A stretch of 32,332 nt of DNA, taken from Eubacteriales Family XIII. Incertae Sedis bacterium (GTDB taxonomy: Bacteria; Bacillota; Clostridia; Peptostreptococcales; Anaerovoracaceae). Numbering within the stretch: the stretch's first letter is position 1; each line of letters begins with the position of its first letter. Position numbers and translations under genes: made by a program. The stretch is from positions 1 through 32,332 of the forward strand of contig JAISZM010000069.1 of assembly GCA_031269205.1 (NCBI GenBank), read 5' to 3'. The notes beneath the pieces were generated by a model that worked only from the letters and a program-made list of their open reading frames with translations, had not been told where the DNA came from and did no database searches. Below are positions 16,027-23,967 of the stretch, in pieces.

Positions 16027-16056
16027 TGGACATGAATTAATCAGCGTTTCCATAAT
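16027..16056 (+). promoter_or_regulatory. Putative sigma-A promoter for the sigma-54 activator gene
   Basis: TGGACA (16027-16032) and CATAAT (16051-16056) are separated by 18 bp, each one base off consensus. The -35 lies inside the right end of the MITE-like element and the -10 spans its boundary. The activator's ATG is 117 bp downstream. Confidence 0.45.
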
Positions 16057-16172
16057 GTAAGGTGCGGCGTCGGAATCATCGGACAAGGGGGTTTCACATT
16101 TATTACAATCTCGCATCGGGAAACGAGCCTCGATGATAGTGCCGTGGAGAAAGACATAGGGAGAGGAACGAA

Positions 16173-17924
16173 ATGCCGACTCATGCCATCGACCATGAAC
16201 AGATTATTACCCAAACTCCTCACGGAGTCGTCACTACGGATAGTGACTTCATAGTTCGTTACATCAACGCGTCAGCCGAGAGGCTGACCGACGTACGGAA
16301 ACAGGATGTTCTCGAAAAGAATCTCTTCGAAGCCATACCGCAGATGAGGAAAATAAAAGACAGGCTGGACGACAGCGTGCTGAACCGCGTTGAGTCAGGC
16401 GGGAAGACCATTGTCATCAGACATTTTAAGAATATGGAGTCTGACGAGGAAGAACAACGCTCAATGACGTACGTGTTCCTCATCAACGATTACAACGAGA
16501 TCATGTCGCTCACCACGGAGTTTGAACGAACCCAGCAGTTTATAGACGAGCTGCAGGAGATAATAGAAGCCTCCTTTGACGGGATACTTGTCACGGACGG
16601 CGATGGTAACGTGCTGCTTGTAAACCAGTCGTACGTGCGCAATACCAGCCTTCAAAAGGAAGAGATGATCGGCCATAATATGCGTGAAATGATCAACCCC
16701 GACTGGATGAAGGACTCCGTGGCGCTGCTCGTTATCGAGCAGCGCAAGCCAGCGACCCTGCATCACACGACCCGGCACGGCCGCAACATCATAGCGACCG
16801 GCACGCCCATTTTCGACAAAAAAGGCGATATCAAGATGGTCGTGATCAACACGAGGGACATCTCCGAGATATACGAGCTGCGCGACGAGCTGTCAAAGTC
16901 CAAGGAGATGGAAAAACTGTACTTTCGCCAGATTACGGACGAGAACGCCGGCGGCGATTCCCCAAAGATCGTCATCGCGGATTCGAAGATGCAGGACATT
17001 TTCTCCTTGGCGAAGAAGATAGCGGACTTCAACACGAGCGTCCTCATCACCGGGGAGTCCGGAGTCGGCAAGGATGTTCTCGCGAACTACATACACGAGC
17101 ACAGCAGCCTGCGCAAAGATCATCGCTTTGTCGCCGTGAATTGCGGCGCCATACCCGAGAATCTGCTTGAGTCGGAACTCTTCGGATATGACGAAGGAGC
17201 CTTTACCGGAGCGGTCAAGGGCGGCAAGCCCGGACTCATCGAGGCGGCCAACGGCGGGACGCTGTTCCTAGACGAGATCAGCGAGATGAGCCTGCCCCTG
17301 CAGGTCAAGCTCCTGAGGGTGATCGAGTCGCCGACGATCACGCCGGTCGGCTCCCAGCGCAAGATATCGGTTGAATTCAGACTGCTGGCGGCCACCAACA
17401 AGGATCTCGAAAAAGCGGTGGAGAAGGGCGCGTTCCGAAAGGATCTCTACTATCGGCTCAATGTCGTCACGATGAAGATTCCGCCGCTGAGGGAGCGCCG
17501 CGATGAGATATCCGCCTTGGCTCTGCGCTTTCTGCATATGTTCAACAAGCAGTACGGATTGGACAAGAAGATCACACGGGAAGTCATGAAAGAGCTGGAG
17601 GACTATCAATGGGAGGGTAACGTCCGGCAGTTGAAGAACACGGTCGAATACATGGTCGTCGTCAGCAACAACGAATACCTGCAAATCAACGACCTGCCCT
17701 GGATCCAGCAGAGCGGCTCGTCGATGGACGCGGATAAGGGCGATACGGCATCGTACAAGGTGCAGGTCGAAGCCTTCGAGCGCAGACTGTTGACCGATGC
17801 CCTGCGAAAATACGGTTCGTGCAGGAAAGCGGCCGCGGCGTTGAAGATAGATCCGTCCAACGTCGTTAGGAAGATGCAAAAATTCAAGATAAACGCCGAG
17901 AGAGGACGTATCAATGCGGAATGA
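16173..17924 (+). CDS. Sigma-54-dependent transcriptional activator with two PAS domains
   Basis: This 583-residue cytosolic regulator has two N-terminal PAS-like sensor segments (about residues 10-120 and 125-235), then a sigma-54-interacting AAA+ domain. Walker A is G-E-S-G-V-G-K from residue 294 and the sigma-54 contact loop G-A-F-T-G-A is at 342-347. Walker B lies in G-G-T-L-F-L-D-E. A Fis-type helix-turn-helix is at ~548-573 (C-R-K-A-A-A-A-L-K-I-D-P-S-N-V-V-R-K-M). No receiver domain is present, so it senses a small molecule or redox state through PAS. GGGAGAGGA precedes the ATG. Related inverted half-sites and -24/-12 candidates ahead of the downstream transporter and dehydratase operon make those its likely targets (inference). 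Confidence 0.95.
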   Translation: MPTHAIDHEQIITQTPHGVVTTDSDFIVRYINASAERLTDVRKQDVLEKNLFEAIPQMRKIKDRLDDSVLNRVESGGKTIVIRHFKNMESDEEEQRSMTYVFLINDYNEIMSLTTEFERTQQFIDELQEIIEASFDGILVTDGDGNVLLVNQSYVRNTSLQKEEMIGHNMREMINPDWMKDSVALLVIEQRKPATLHHTTRHGRNIIATGTPIFDKKGDIKMVVINTRDISEIYELRDELSKSKEMEKLYFRQITDENAGGDSPKIVIADSKMQDIFSLAKKIADFNTSVLITGESGVGKDVLANYIHEHSSLRKDHRFVAVNCGAIPENLLESELFGYDEGAFTGAVKGGKPGLIEAANGGTLFLDEISEMSLPLQVKLLRVIESPTITPVGSQRKISVEFRLLAATNKDLEKAVEKGAFRKDLYYRLNVVTMKIPPLRERRDEISALALRFLHMFNKQYGLDKKITREVMKELEDYQWEGNVRQLKNTVEYMVVVSNNEYLQINDLPWIQQSGSSMDADKGDTASYKVQVEAFERRLLTDALRKYGSCRKAAAALKIDPSNVVRKMQKFKINAERGRINAE

Positions 17925-17949
17925 ACCCGTAGCGAGGTCGAACAAAACT

Positions 17950-17986
17950 GTTGTGTTTTCGCATCGCTTCATTGCTGTAACGCAAC
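17950..17986. promoter_or_regulatory. Candidate upstream activator site A for the sigma-54 regulator
   Basis: Two inverted 16-bp half-sites face each other: GTTGTGTTTTCGCATC (17950-17965) and, on the minus strand from 17986, GTTGCGTTACAGCAAT. They share GTTG-GTT--GCA and resemble the half-sites at 20421-20456. The site lies about 100-200 bp upstream of two GG-N10-GC candidates, a normal enhancer distance. Confidence 0.5.
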
Positions 17987-18086
17987 GCCGGCGCTGCTTA
18001 GGGAGAGACTGCCTCTAGCGTTCCGTCCCGTACCAAATTTTTTTCTTAAAAAAAACGATGGCCGAAAATCGCGAAATACCAACAAC

Positions 18087-18155
18087 GGAGTACATTTTGC
18101 AAATAAAAATTTTCAGAAGATTCACTTGATTGTGCAAAGTAGGAATAAGACTTGC
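18087..18155 (+). promoter_or_regulatory. Two weak sigma-54 promoter candidates ahead of the YkvI-like gene
   Basis: Candidate one has GG at 18087-18088 and GC at 18099-18100 (CGGAGTACATTTTGCAA). Candidate two has GG at 18142-18143 and GC at 18154-18155 (AGGAATAAGACTTGCGT). Both keep the required 10-bp spacing and TTGC at -12, but the -24 boxes are poor. The rest of the 418-bp gap (17925-18342) is AT-rich, with a T7/A8 stretch at 18038-18056; I see no gene in it. Confidence 0.35.
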
Positions 18156-18342
18156 GTAAACAGTAATAAGGTGTCATTGAGTATGAGATGAGATTCGTTT
18201 TTTGTTTTTTCGTTGCGTCATGATGAGGAAAGGAGGTTTTTTCTGACGTATTATACGCCATTTTATTCATTGTTTATCAAAAATGAGTGTGACCGGCGCC
18301 AATATACCTCATATGCGCCGGGAGTCAATGGAGGAGACACAA

Positions 18343-19521
18343 ATGGAAGAAAAGAAAAAGTTTCAGATGCCGGTATTTCTGATGATAGCGGGCGCGTACT
18401 CGTCGTATACCATCGGCGCGGGCTTCGCGTCGGGCAACGAGGTCATGCAGTTCTTCGGATCGTGGGGCGTGCCGACCGCTTTCGTGGCGGCTCTCTGTAC
18501 GCTCGTAATGACCGCGTATTTCTGCGCGAGCGCCTACAGGGCGGGGCAGTCGAATACGTTTGAAAAGCCGCATGACGTGTACGTCTATTTCTGCGGCAAA
18601 TACGTCGGCTGGGTATTTGAAGTCTTCGTCATCATCTTCGTGCTCGGCATATTTGCGACGATGTTCTCGGGCGCGGGTTCGATGCTGAACCAGTTCCTCG
18701 GGCTGAATCAGTACGTCGGCTCGATCATCATCGGTATCATAGCGTCGGTCGTCGTCTTCGGCGGTTTCAAGAGAGTGGCTGCGGTACTCGGATACGCGGG
18801 CATCCTAATCATCGCTTTCGTCGTGGTCGTCGGCATCATCACGCTTGCCAGCCCGAACGCCAGCCTTGACCAGTCCGCGAATGTCGCGCAGATGGTCGCT
18901 GACGGGAAGATATGGCAGGCCAACCTCATGGAACTCCCGCCGCTCAGCTTCATACCGGGATTCGCGGGACTGAACGGACCTGTTCTTGAAGGCTTCTGCT
19001 ACGCGGGCGTCTGCCTGATCGTGAGTATCCCCTTCATCGTGGCTCAGGGTCGTCAGACGAAGAACATGAAAGAGGCTTTAGGCAGCGGCATCTTCGCCGG
19101 CATATTCTTCTCGGTCGGCATGATCCTCGTCATCTGCATCCTGCTCGGCAATTTCCAGTACATCACGGACGCGAATGGCGACATGCAGCCGATACCGGCG
19201 CTCGCGGCTGTCGAAGGACTTCTCGGCAGGGGCACGGGAGCGGTCTACATGATCATACTGATCGCGGGCATCTTCACGACAATCACGGGTTATCTGTGGC
19301 TGCTCACGGATCGCGTGTTCGGCGAAGTCAAGAATAAGAAGAGCAACATATTCACGGCTATACTCATGATCATCGGCGTGGTGCTCGGCGGCGTGCTGCC
19401 GTTCAGCGCGGTTGTGAACTTCCTCTGGCCGCTCTCAGGTTTCGCGGGCATCATCTTTGTCATCTTCATGATCGTCAAGGATATCCGCGCAAGCGGCGCG
19501 AAGAAAGATCAGGCAGCCTGA
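18343..19521 (+). CDS. YkvI-like membrane transporter (LeuT-fold type)
   Basis: This 392-residue integral membrane protein has about 10-11 hydrophobic helices. The N-terminal helix carries Y-T-I-G-A-G-F-A-S-G-N-E near residues 22-33, the broken-helix signature of the YkvI family, related to LeuT-fold sodium symporters. I use ATG 18343 because GGAGG lies eight bases ahead; an upstream in-frame ATG (18283) would bury that site. The substrate is unknown. Its place between a sigma-54 activator and a catabolic operon suggests import of the operon's substrate, probably an amino acid or a related compound (inference). A strong terminator follows. Confidence 0.85.
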   Translation: MEEKKKFQMPVFLMIAGAYSSYTIGAGFASGNEVMQFFGSWGVPTAFVAALCTLVMTAYFCASAYRAGQSNTFEKPHDVYVYFCGKYVGWVFEVFVIIFVLGIFATMFSGAGSMLNQFLGLNQYVGSIIIGIIASVVVFGGFKRVAAVLGYAGILIIAFVVVVGIITLASPNASLDQSANVAQMVADGKIWQANLMELPPLSFIPGFAGLNGPVLEGFCYAGVCLIVSIPFIVAQGRQTKNMKEALGSGIFAGIFFSVGMILVICILLGNFQYITDANGDMQPIPALAAVEGLLGRGTGAVYMIILIAGIFTTITGYLWLLTDRVFGEVKNKKSNIFTAILMIIGVVLGGVLPFSAVVNFLWPLSGFAGIIFVIFMIVKDIRASGAKKDQAA

Positions 19522-19532
19522 TCGTAGATTAA

Positions 19533-19575
19533 AAAGCTCCGCGCGGTCTGTGGTTCCGCGCGGGGCTTTGTTTTA
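19533..19575 (+). terminator. Rho-independent terminator after the YkvI-like gene
   Basis: A 14-bp stem (19533-19546 with 19556-19569, one G-T pair) has a 9-nt loop and is followed by GTTTTAT. It starts 11 bp after the transporter stop codon and separates it from the racemase-like gene. Confidence 0.9.
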
Positions 19576-19612
19576 TATTAGGTTTCCGGGGTGGATTTTA
19601 GAGGAAAGAAAT

Positions 19613-20401
19613 ATGGATCACCGAAAGACAAACAGACAATATGGCTATCTGTCGCCTGAAAACAACGGGGTGGTCGTCAGGACGCTGGATTACCAGCAGG
19701 TAGCCGGATACGGCGTGGGTATCATATATATAGGGAGCTTGAATTACCCCTATTTGCCGGGGAACGTCGTCAACGCGTACACCTACGATTTTCCGGTGCG
19801 CCTGCAACCGGTGCCGACGGATATACCGCGTCTTTTCGCGGCGGATCCGACGATAGCGGACGACATCATAGCCGTATGCAGACATATGATAGACTTCGAA
19901 GGCGTGCGCGCCATCTGCGCGGCATGTGGTTTCTTCGGAAATTTCCACCAGCAGGTGGCCGAGGCGCTTGAGGTGCCGGTCGCTCTGTCGAGTCTCACGC
20001 AGGTGCCGTTCATCAGGAATCTCATCAAGCCCAGCCAGAAGATCGGCGTCTTGACAGCGGACAAGTCCTCGCTCACGCCCAAGCTTTTGGATAATTGTTT
20101 CATCACCGACCATGACCAGCTCGTAGTGAAGGATTTGCGCCACGCGCCCGAGTTCTCCTGCATTCTTGAATACCGCGGCGAATTTGACAACGGAGAGGTG
20201 AGGAACGAGGTCGTTTCGGCGGCTCTGGAGCTTCTGGAGGAGGACGCTGACATCGGCGCCATTGTACTTGAGTGCAGCGATATGCCGCCGTACGCCTATG
20301 CCGTACAGCAGGCGACCCAGTTGCCAGTCTTCGATTTTATCACGCTGATCAAATGGCTGCATAGCGGAGTCCATTATGGTCCGTACAGCGGATGGATATA
20401 G
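19613..20401 (+). CDS. Aspartate/glutamate racemase-like protein
   Basis: This 262-residue protein resembles the Asp/Glu/hydantoin racemase superfamily. It has A-L-S-S-L-T-Q-V-P-F-I and K-I-G-V-L-T-A-D-K-S-S-L-T in the first half and I-V-L-E-C-S-D-M-P-P-Y-A near residues 222-233, the second catalytic Cys region. A first Cys candidate is in I-C-A-A-C-G-F-F-G-N. The family interconverts amino acid stereoisomers without a cofactor, or acts on related acids. Start ATG 19613 has AGAGGAAAG ahead. The gene ends in TAG, and the frame then stays open 94 more codons to TAA at 20686 through the promoter region. This is probably chance, but a pyrrolysine readthrough extension is possible. Confidence 0.8.
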   Translation: MDHRKTNRQYGYLSPENNGVVVRTLDYQQVAGYGVGIIYIGSLNYPYLPGNVVNAYTYDFPVRLQPVPTDIPRLFAADPTIADDIIAVCRHMIDFEGVRAICAACGFFGNFHQQVAEALEVPVALSSLTQVPFIRNLIKPSQKIGVLTADKSSLTPKLLDNCFITDHDQLVVKDLRHAPEFSCILEYRGEFDNGEVRNEVVSAALELLEEDADIGAIVLECSDMPPYAYAVQQATQLPVFDFITLIKWLHSGVHYGPYSGWI

Positions 20402-20420
20402 ACTGATCTTCGGACAAAGC

Positions 20421-20456
20421 GTTGCGCTATTGCACTATTTGGTGCGGTGACGCAAC
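20421..20456. promoter_or_regulatory. Candidate upstream activator site B for the sigma-54 regulator
   Basis: Half-site GTTGCGCTATTGCACT (20421-20436) faces GTTGCGTCACCGCACC on the minus strand from 20456; they match at 11 of 16 positions. Further copies of the half-site pattern occur at 20486-20471 (minus) and 20530-20545 (plus). The -24/-12 promoter lies about 210 bp downstream. Confidence 0.5.
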
Positions 20457-20663
20457 ACTTGGCGGTCGGCTCTGCGCCGGCGCAACGAGAACAAGAGAGT
20501 CGGAGCCTCTCCCGCAGGAGTCGAAGACGGTTGCGTCGGCGTAGATCCAATGAAAATCATACCGACGTTTTCCTTAGAAATTTGCGGTTTTCTAGCGATT
20601 CGGCTCAGGTAGCGTGCCTGTTCGCCGCGCGTCGTGAAATAATAGTTGCCGCCATAGCCTTCA

Positions 20664-20681
20664 TAGGCACGATCCTTGCAT
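20664..20681 (+). promoter_or_regulatory. Sigma-54 (-24/-12) promoter of the dehydratase operon
   Basis: TAGGCACGATCCTTGCAT matches the consensus TGGCACGN4TTGCA closely, with GG at 20666-20667 and GC at 20678-20679, ten bases apart. A sigma-A-like TATAAT follows at 20682-20687 but has no clear -35. The dehydratase gene starts about 110 bp downstream. The remaining gap (20402-20788) holds only the half-sites described separately. Confidence 0.75.
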
Positions 20682-20788
20682 TATAATCAAGCGTATGGTC
20701 ATTGTTCTTTCCGGCGAAGTCCTTTTTAGTGAGCGGGGTCTTCGGTCGGCTGACAAAAAATAATGTTCAATCTAGTGAGGAGAGTGAG

Positions 20789-21994
20789 TTGAGCGAACAA
20801 AAAACATCGAAGGAGCTTTTGAATGAGCTTCTGGAGACGCATTACGACAATGCGATGAAGGTCCAGAGCGAAGGCAAACTTTTGGCGTGGTGTACTTCTA
20901 TCTCGCCGCAGGAATTGCTTGAGACGATGGATATCTATGCGGTCTATCCGGAAAATCACGCCGCCGCGATCGGAGCGCGCAAGCAGGCGCCGGACTTTAT
21001 CAACTATTCGGAGAGCAACGGTTATTCCTCCGACCTGTGTTCGTATGCGCGGGTCAACCTCGCCTATATGGATATCCTGCAAAGCGAGGCCGGCAATATA
21101 CCGCGGCCCGATCTGATCTTTTGTTGCAGCAATATCTGCAACACGGTCTTGAAATGGTACGAGAACATTTCGAAAGAGCTGAATATCCCGTTGATCGTCT
21201 TCGATACGCCGTTCAATCACCAGTACGAGGTGAATGACCAGTGTACTCAATATATCAAGGGTCAGCTCCTTGAAGCGATCGGGAAGCTCGAGCAGATTAC
21301 TGGCAGGAAGTTCGATCACGATCGCTTCCGGGAGGTCATGAAGATCTCATCGGAAACGTCCAAGTGGTGGAAAAAGGCTTCGCTGGAAGCGGCGGCAAAG
21401 CCATCCCCGTTGAACGGGTTTGAACTGTTCAACTACATGGCGGCGATCGTCTGCGCGCGCGGAACCGTCGCGGGTCGGGATCTCTACAAACTCTGGTATG
21501 AAGAACTTCGGGACAAGGCCGCGAAGGGTCTCGGTCCCTGGAAGGACGAAGATGAGAAATACCGCGTCATGTGGGACGGCATCGCCTGCTGGCCCTATCT
21601 CGGTCTCACGTACAAAACGCTGAAGAAATACGGAATCAATATGGTCACGTCCACCTATCCGGACTCATGGTATATCGTCTATGATGTGGACGACCTCGAT
21701 GGAATGGCTCGTTGCTACAGTTCGAATTACGTCAACAGGAATCTTTCTTTCGGCGCGGACAACATCGTGGATATCGTGAACAAATTCTCTCTGGACGGTA
21801 TCGTCTTCCACTCCAACAGAAGCTGCAAGCTCATGGATTTTCGGCAATTTGAGATACAGCGTCAGGTTGAAGCCCGCACGGGCGTCCCGTCGATCATCTT
21901 CGACGGCGACCAAACCGATCCGAGAGCGTTCAATCCGTCTCAGTTTGAGAACAGGATTCAGGCCCTTGTTGAGATGATGGAATCAAGAAGGTAA
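20789..21994 (+). CDS. 2-hydroxyacyl-CoA dehydratase, first subunit (HgdA/HadB/FldB family)
   Basis: This 401-residue subunit belongs to the oxygen-sensitive radical dehydratases that remove water from (R)-2-hydroxyacyl-CoA to give a 2-enoyl-CoA. The hallmarks are W-C-T-S-I-S-P-Q-E-L-L-E near residue 35, Y-P-E-N-H-A-A-A-I-G-A, D-L-C-S-Y-A-R (Cys84) and F-C-C-S-N-I-C (112-117), which supply ligands for its [4Fe-4S] cluster. I start at TTG 20789 because GAGGAG lies six bases ahead and the family's usual length (~400-410) is matched; an upstream ATG (20702) adds an unrelated leader. The second subunit and the activator follow directly. The substrate cannot be told from sequence. Confidence 0.9.
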   Translation: MSEQKTSKELLNELLETHYDNAMKVQSEGKLLAWCTSISPQELLETMDIYAVYPENHAAAIGARKQAPDFINYSESNGYSSDLCSYARVNLAYMDILQSEAGNIPRPDLIFCCSNICNTVLKWYENISKELNIPLIVFDTPFNHQYEVNDQCTQYIKGQLLEAIGKLEQITGRKFDHDRFREVMKISSETSKWWKKASLEAAAKPSPLNGFELFNYMAAIVCARGTVAGRDLYKLWYEELRDKAAKGLGPWKDEDEKYRVMWDGIACWPYLGLTYKTLKKYGINMVTSTYPDSWYIVYDVDDLDGMARCYSSNYVNRNLSFGADNIVDIVNKFSLDGIVFHSNRSCKLMDFRQFEIQRQVEARTGVPSIIFDGDQTDPRAFNPSQFENRIQALVEMMESRR

Positions 21995-22009
21995 AGGGGG
22001 CGTAACACG

Positions 22010-23143
22010 ATGAATGGAATCAATGACAAGATAAATGAACTGAAAGCAATCTCACAGAATCCCGGACAATCGGTAGCTCAGGCGATCAAGGACACGGGCA
22101 AAAAGGCGGTTGGCTGTTTCCCGATATATACGCCGGACGAGGTCGTGTACGCCCTCGGTCTCCTGCCTGTCGGCATGTGGGGCGGTCCTTCGAAGGGAAA
22201 CAAGTCCAGCAAATACCTCCAGACATTCTGCTGTTCGATCATGAAGGCTAATACGGAGCAGGCTCTTGGCGGAGACTATGATATGCTCAGCGCGGTGATA
22301 GTCACGTCGTTTTGTGACACGCTGAAATGTATCATCGAAGATTGGAAAATCGCCGTTCCCCATCTGAACATCGTCCCCATCGTCTATCCGCAAAACCGCA
22401 AATCAAACTCTGGCAAGACATATTTCAAAGCGGAGTTGAAGAGGGTCGCCGACGAACTCGCGGAGATTACGGACACGTCGTACACGGACGAAAGCCTCGC
22501 CGCCGCCGTCGACCTCTATGACGAATACCGCCGAACGCTTCAGGATTTCGTGAAAAGTGTCGCCGAAAAGCCGGGTCTCATCACTCCGCTTGAACGGCAT
22601 CACGTCGTCAAGGCCGGTTATTTTATCGACAAAAAAGATTATGTACCCAAGGTGAAAGCCCTCACCGAGGACATTAGAGCGGCGGAAGTTCCCTCAGACA
22701 GACAAGGTCTCAACCCGATCGTGATATCCGGAATCATCGGGGAACCCGACGGTTTGCTCGAGGTCTTTGACGAGTGCGGATTCACCGTCGTCGGCGACGA
22801 TCTTGCGCAGGAATCGCGCCAGTTCAGGACGATCGCGCCGAATGTCGGCGATGGATTTGATCGTATGGTCGAGCGCATAGCAATGCAGGATGGTTGCGCG
22901 TTCCTGTATGACGAAGAGAAAAGGCGAGGCCGGATGATCGTTGATCTGGCCAAAGAGACCGGAGCGGTCGGCGTCATTTTCAATCAGCTCAAGTTTTGCG
23001 ATCCGGAGGAATTCGATTGGCCCCTCGTCAAGAAGGAGTTCAACGCGGCGGAATTGCCGTACCTCTACATAGAGACCGAGCAGCAGATGGATTCGCTTGA
23101 ACAGGTGAGAACCAGCATTCAAACCTTTGGAGAGTTGCTCTGA
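22010..23143 (+). CDS. 2-hydroxyacyl-CoA dehydratase, second subunit (HgdB/HadC/FldC family)
   Basis: This 377-residue partner is from the same superfamily as the preceding gene. It has V-G-C-F-P-I-Y-T-P-D-E-V-V-Y-A-L-G-L-L-P-V-G (Cys36), F-C-C-S-I-M-K and T-S-F-C-D-T-L-K as cluster-binding regions, and a C-terminal V-I-F-N-Q-L-K-F-C-D-P-E. It would form the catalytic heterodimer. AAAGGGGG precedes the ATG, 15 bp after the first subunit's stop. Its TGA overlaps the activator's ATG by one base (TGATG), so the two are translationally coupled. Confidence 0.9.
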   Translation: MNGINDKINELKAISQNPGQSVAQAIKDTGKKAVGCFPIYTPDEVVYALGLLPVGMWGGPSKGNKSSKYLQTFCCSIMKANTEQALGGDYDMLSAVIVTSFCDTLKCIIEDWKIAVPHLNIVPIVYPQNRKSNSGKTYFKAELKRVADELAEITDTSYTDESLAAAVDLYDEYRRTLQDFVKSVAEKPGLITPLERHHVVKAGYFIDKKDYVPKVKALTEDIRAAEVPSDRQGLNPIVISGIIGEPDGLLEVFDECGFTVVGDDLAQESRQFRTIAPNVGDGFDRMVERIAMQDGCAFLYDEEKRRGRMIVDLAKETGAVGVIFNQLKFCDPEEFDWPLVKKEFNAAELPYLYIETEQQMDSLEQVRTSIQTFGELL

Positions 23144-23919
23144 TGCCCGAACGCGCCTATATGGGAATCGACATAGGCTCGTCCTCGTCGAAGGCGGTGA
23201 TTATCGACAGGGACGCCGCTATCAGAGGTGAACACATCATCAATCTCGGTACGGGTAGCCGTGGACCCGCCGATGCGATTGCGAAGGCCTTTGAACAGGC
23301 CGGTATTACGAAGGTCGACAGGACTGTCGCGACAGGGTACGGGCGCATTCTCTTCAAGGAGGCAGACAAGCAGATCACGGAGATCAGCTGTCACGCGCGC
23401 GGCGTCAAACAACTTGTTCCGACGGCGGAAACCGTCGTCGACATAGGAGGGCAGGACGCGAAAGTCATCCGGGTCAAGCCGGATGGCAGAGTTGAAAATT
23501 TCGTCATGAACGACAAGTGCGCAGCCGGCACCGGCAGGTTTCTCGAGGTGATGTCGCGGGTTCTAGGTGTGGGGATCGACCAGCTCTCGGAACTCGCCGA
23601 CAAAGGCAAGCCGGGCGTCAATATCAGCAGCACCTGTACGGTGTTCGCGGAGTCGGAGGTGATCTCGCAGTTGTCCTCCGGCAGCAGCATAGAGGATGTA
23701 GCGCTCGGCGCGCATCGGTCTATCGCCGAGAGGATCGTGGGCCTTGCCGGGCGCGTCGGCATTGAGGACGATGTCGTCATGACCGGAGGCGTAGCGTTGA
23801 ACGATAGTGTCGTGCAGGCGGTGGAGGATGTTTCCGGCCACAAGATAACACGACTCAAGGATCCTCAGGGTATGGGCGCCTTCGGGGCGGCTCTCTACGC
23901 AAGGGATCTGGACAATTAG
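23143..23919 (+). CDS. 2-hydroxyacyl-CoA dehydratase activator ATPase (HgdC/HadI/FldI family)
   Basis: This 258-residue ASKHA-fold 'archerase' uses ATP hydrolysis to inject a low-potential electron into the dehydratase. It has the phosphate loop G-I-D-I-G-S-S-S-S-K-A-V, D-I-G-G-Q-D-A-K-V-I, and the two Cys that bind the homodimer-bridging [4Fe-4S] cluster: Cys126 in N-D-K-C-A-A-G-T-G-R-F-L and Cys165 in S-S-T-C-T-V-F-A-E-S. These correspond closely to Cys127 and Cys166 of the Acidaminococcus protein. The gene ends TAG followed at once by TGA, a tandem stop. Confidence 0.95.
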   Translation: MPERAYMGIDIGSSSSKAVIIDRDAAIRGEHIINLGTGSRGPADAIAKAFEQAGITKVDRTVATGYGRILFKEADKQITEISCHARGVKQLVPTAETVVDIGGQDAKVIRVKPDGRVENFVMNDKCAAGTGRFLEVMSRVLGVGIDQLSELADKGKPGVNISSTCTVFAESEVISQLSSGSSIEDVALGAHRSIAERIVGLAGRVGIEDDVVMTGGVALNDSVVQAVEDVSGHKITRLKDPQGMGAFGAALYARDLDN

Positions 23920-23967
23920 TGATTTGCCATAGAGTTTACAGGAAGAATAAAAAGGAGGTACTAAACT

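Larger units (their letters stand above)
15827..16051. mobile_element. MITE-like non-coding element with terminal inverted repeats
   Basis: The left end 15827-15844 (GGAAGCACTGATTAATTC) and the right end 16034-16051 are inverted copies matching at 16 of 18 positions. ATAA flanks both ends directly (15823-15826 and 16052-16055), a possible 4-bp target duplication. The ~225 bp between hold no coding frame but do hold two 41-bp direct repeats and several small hairpins. Size, ends and lack of a gene fit a non-autonomous miniature element. The element lies between the DUF1461-like gene and the sigma-54 activator gene. Confidence 0.6.

Noticed and set aside
15827..16051. Structured riboswitch leader for the sigma-54 activator
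   Set aside because: Terminal inverted repeats with flanking ATAA fit a mobile element better, and I recognise no riboswitch core. A regulatory side effect remains possible.
20447..20686. Independent small gene coding for a 79-residue Arg-rich protein
   Set aside because: No ribosome site, odd composition and overlap with the -24/-12 promoter. It is only the continuation of the racemase frame past its TAG.
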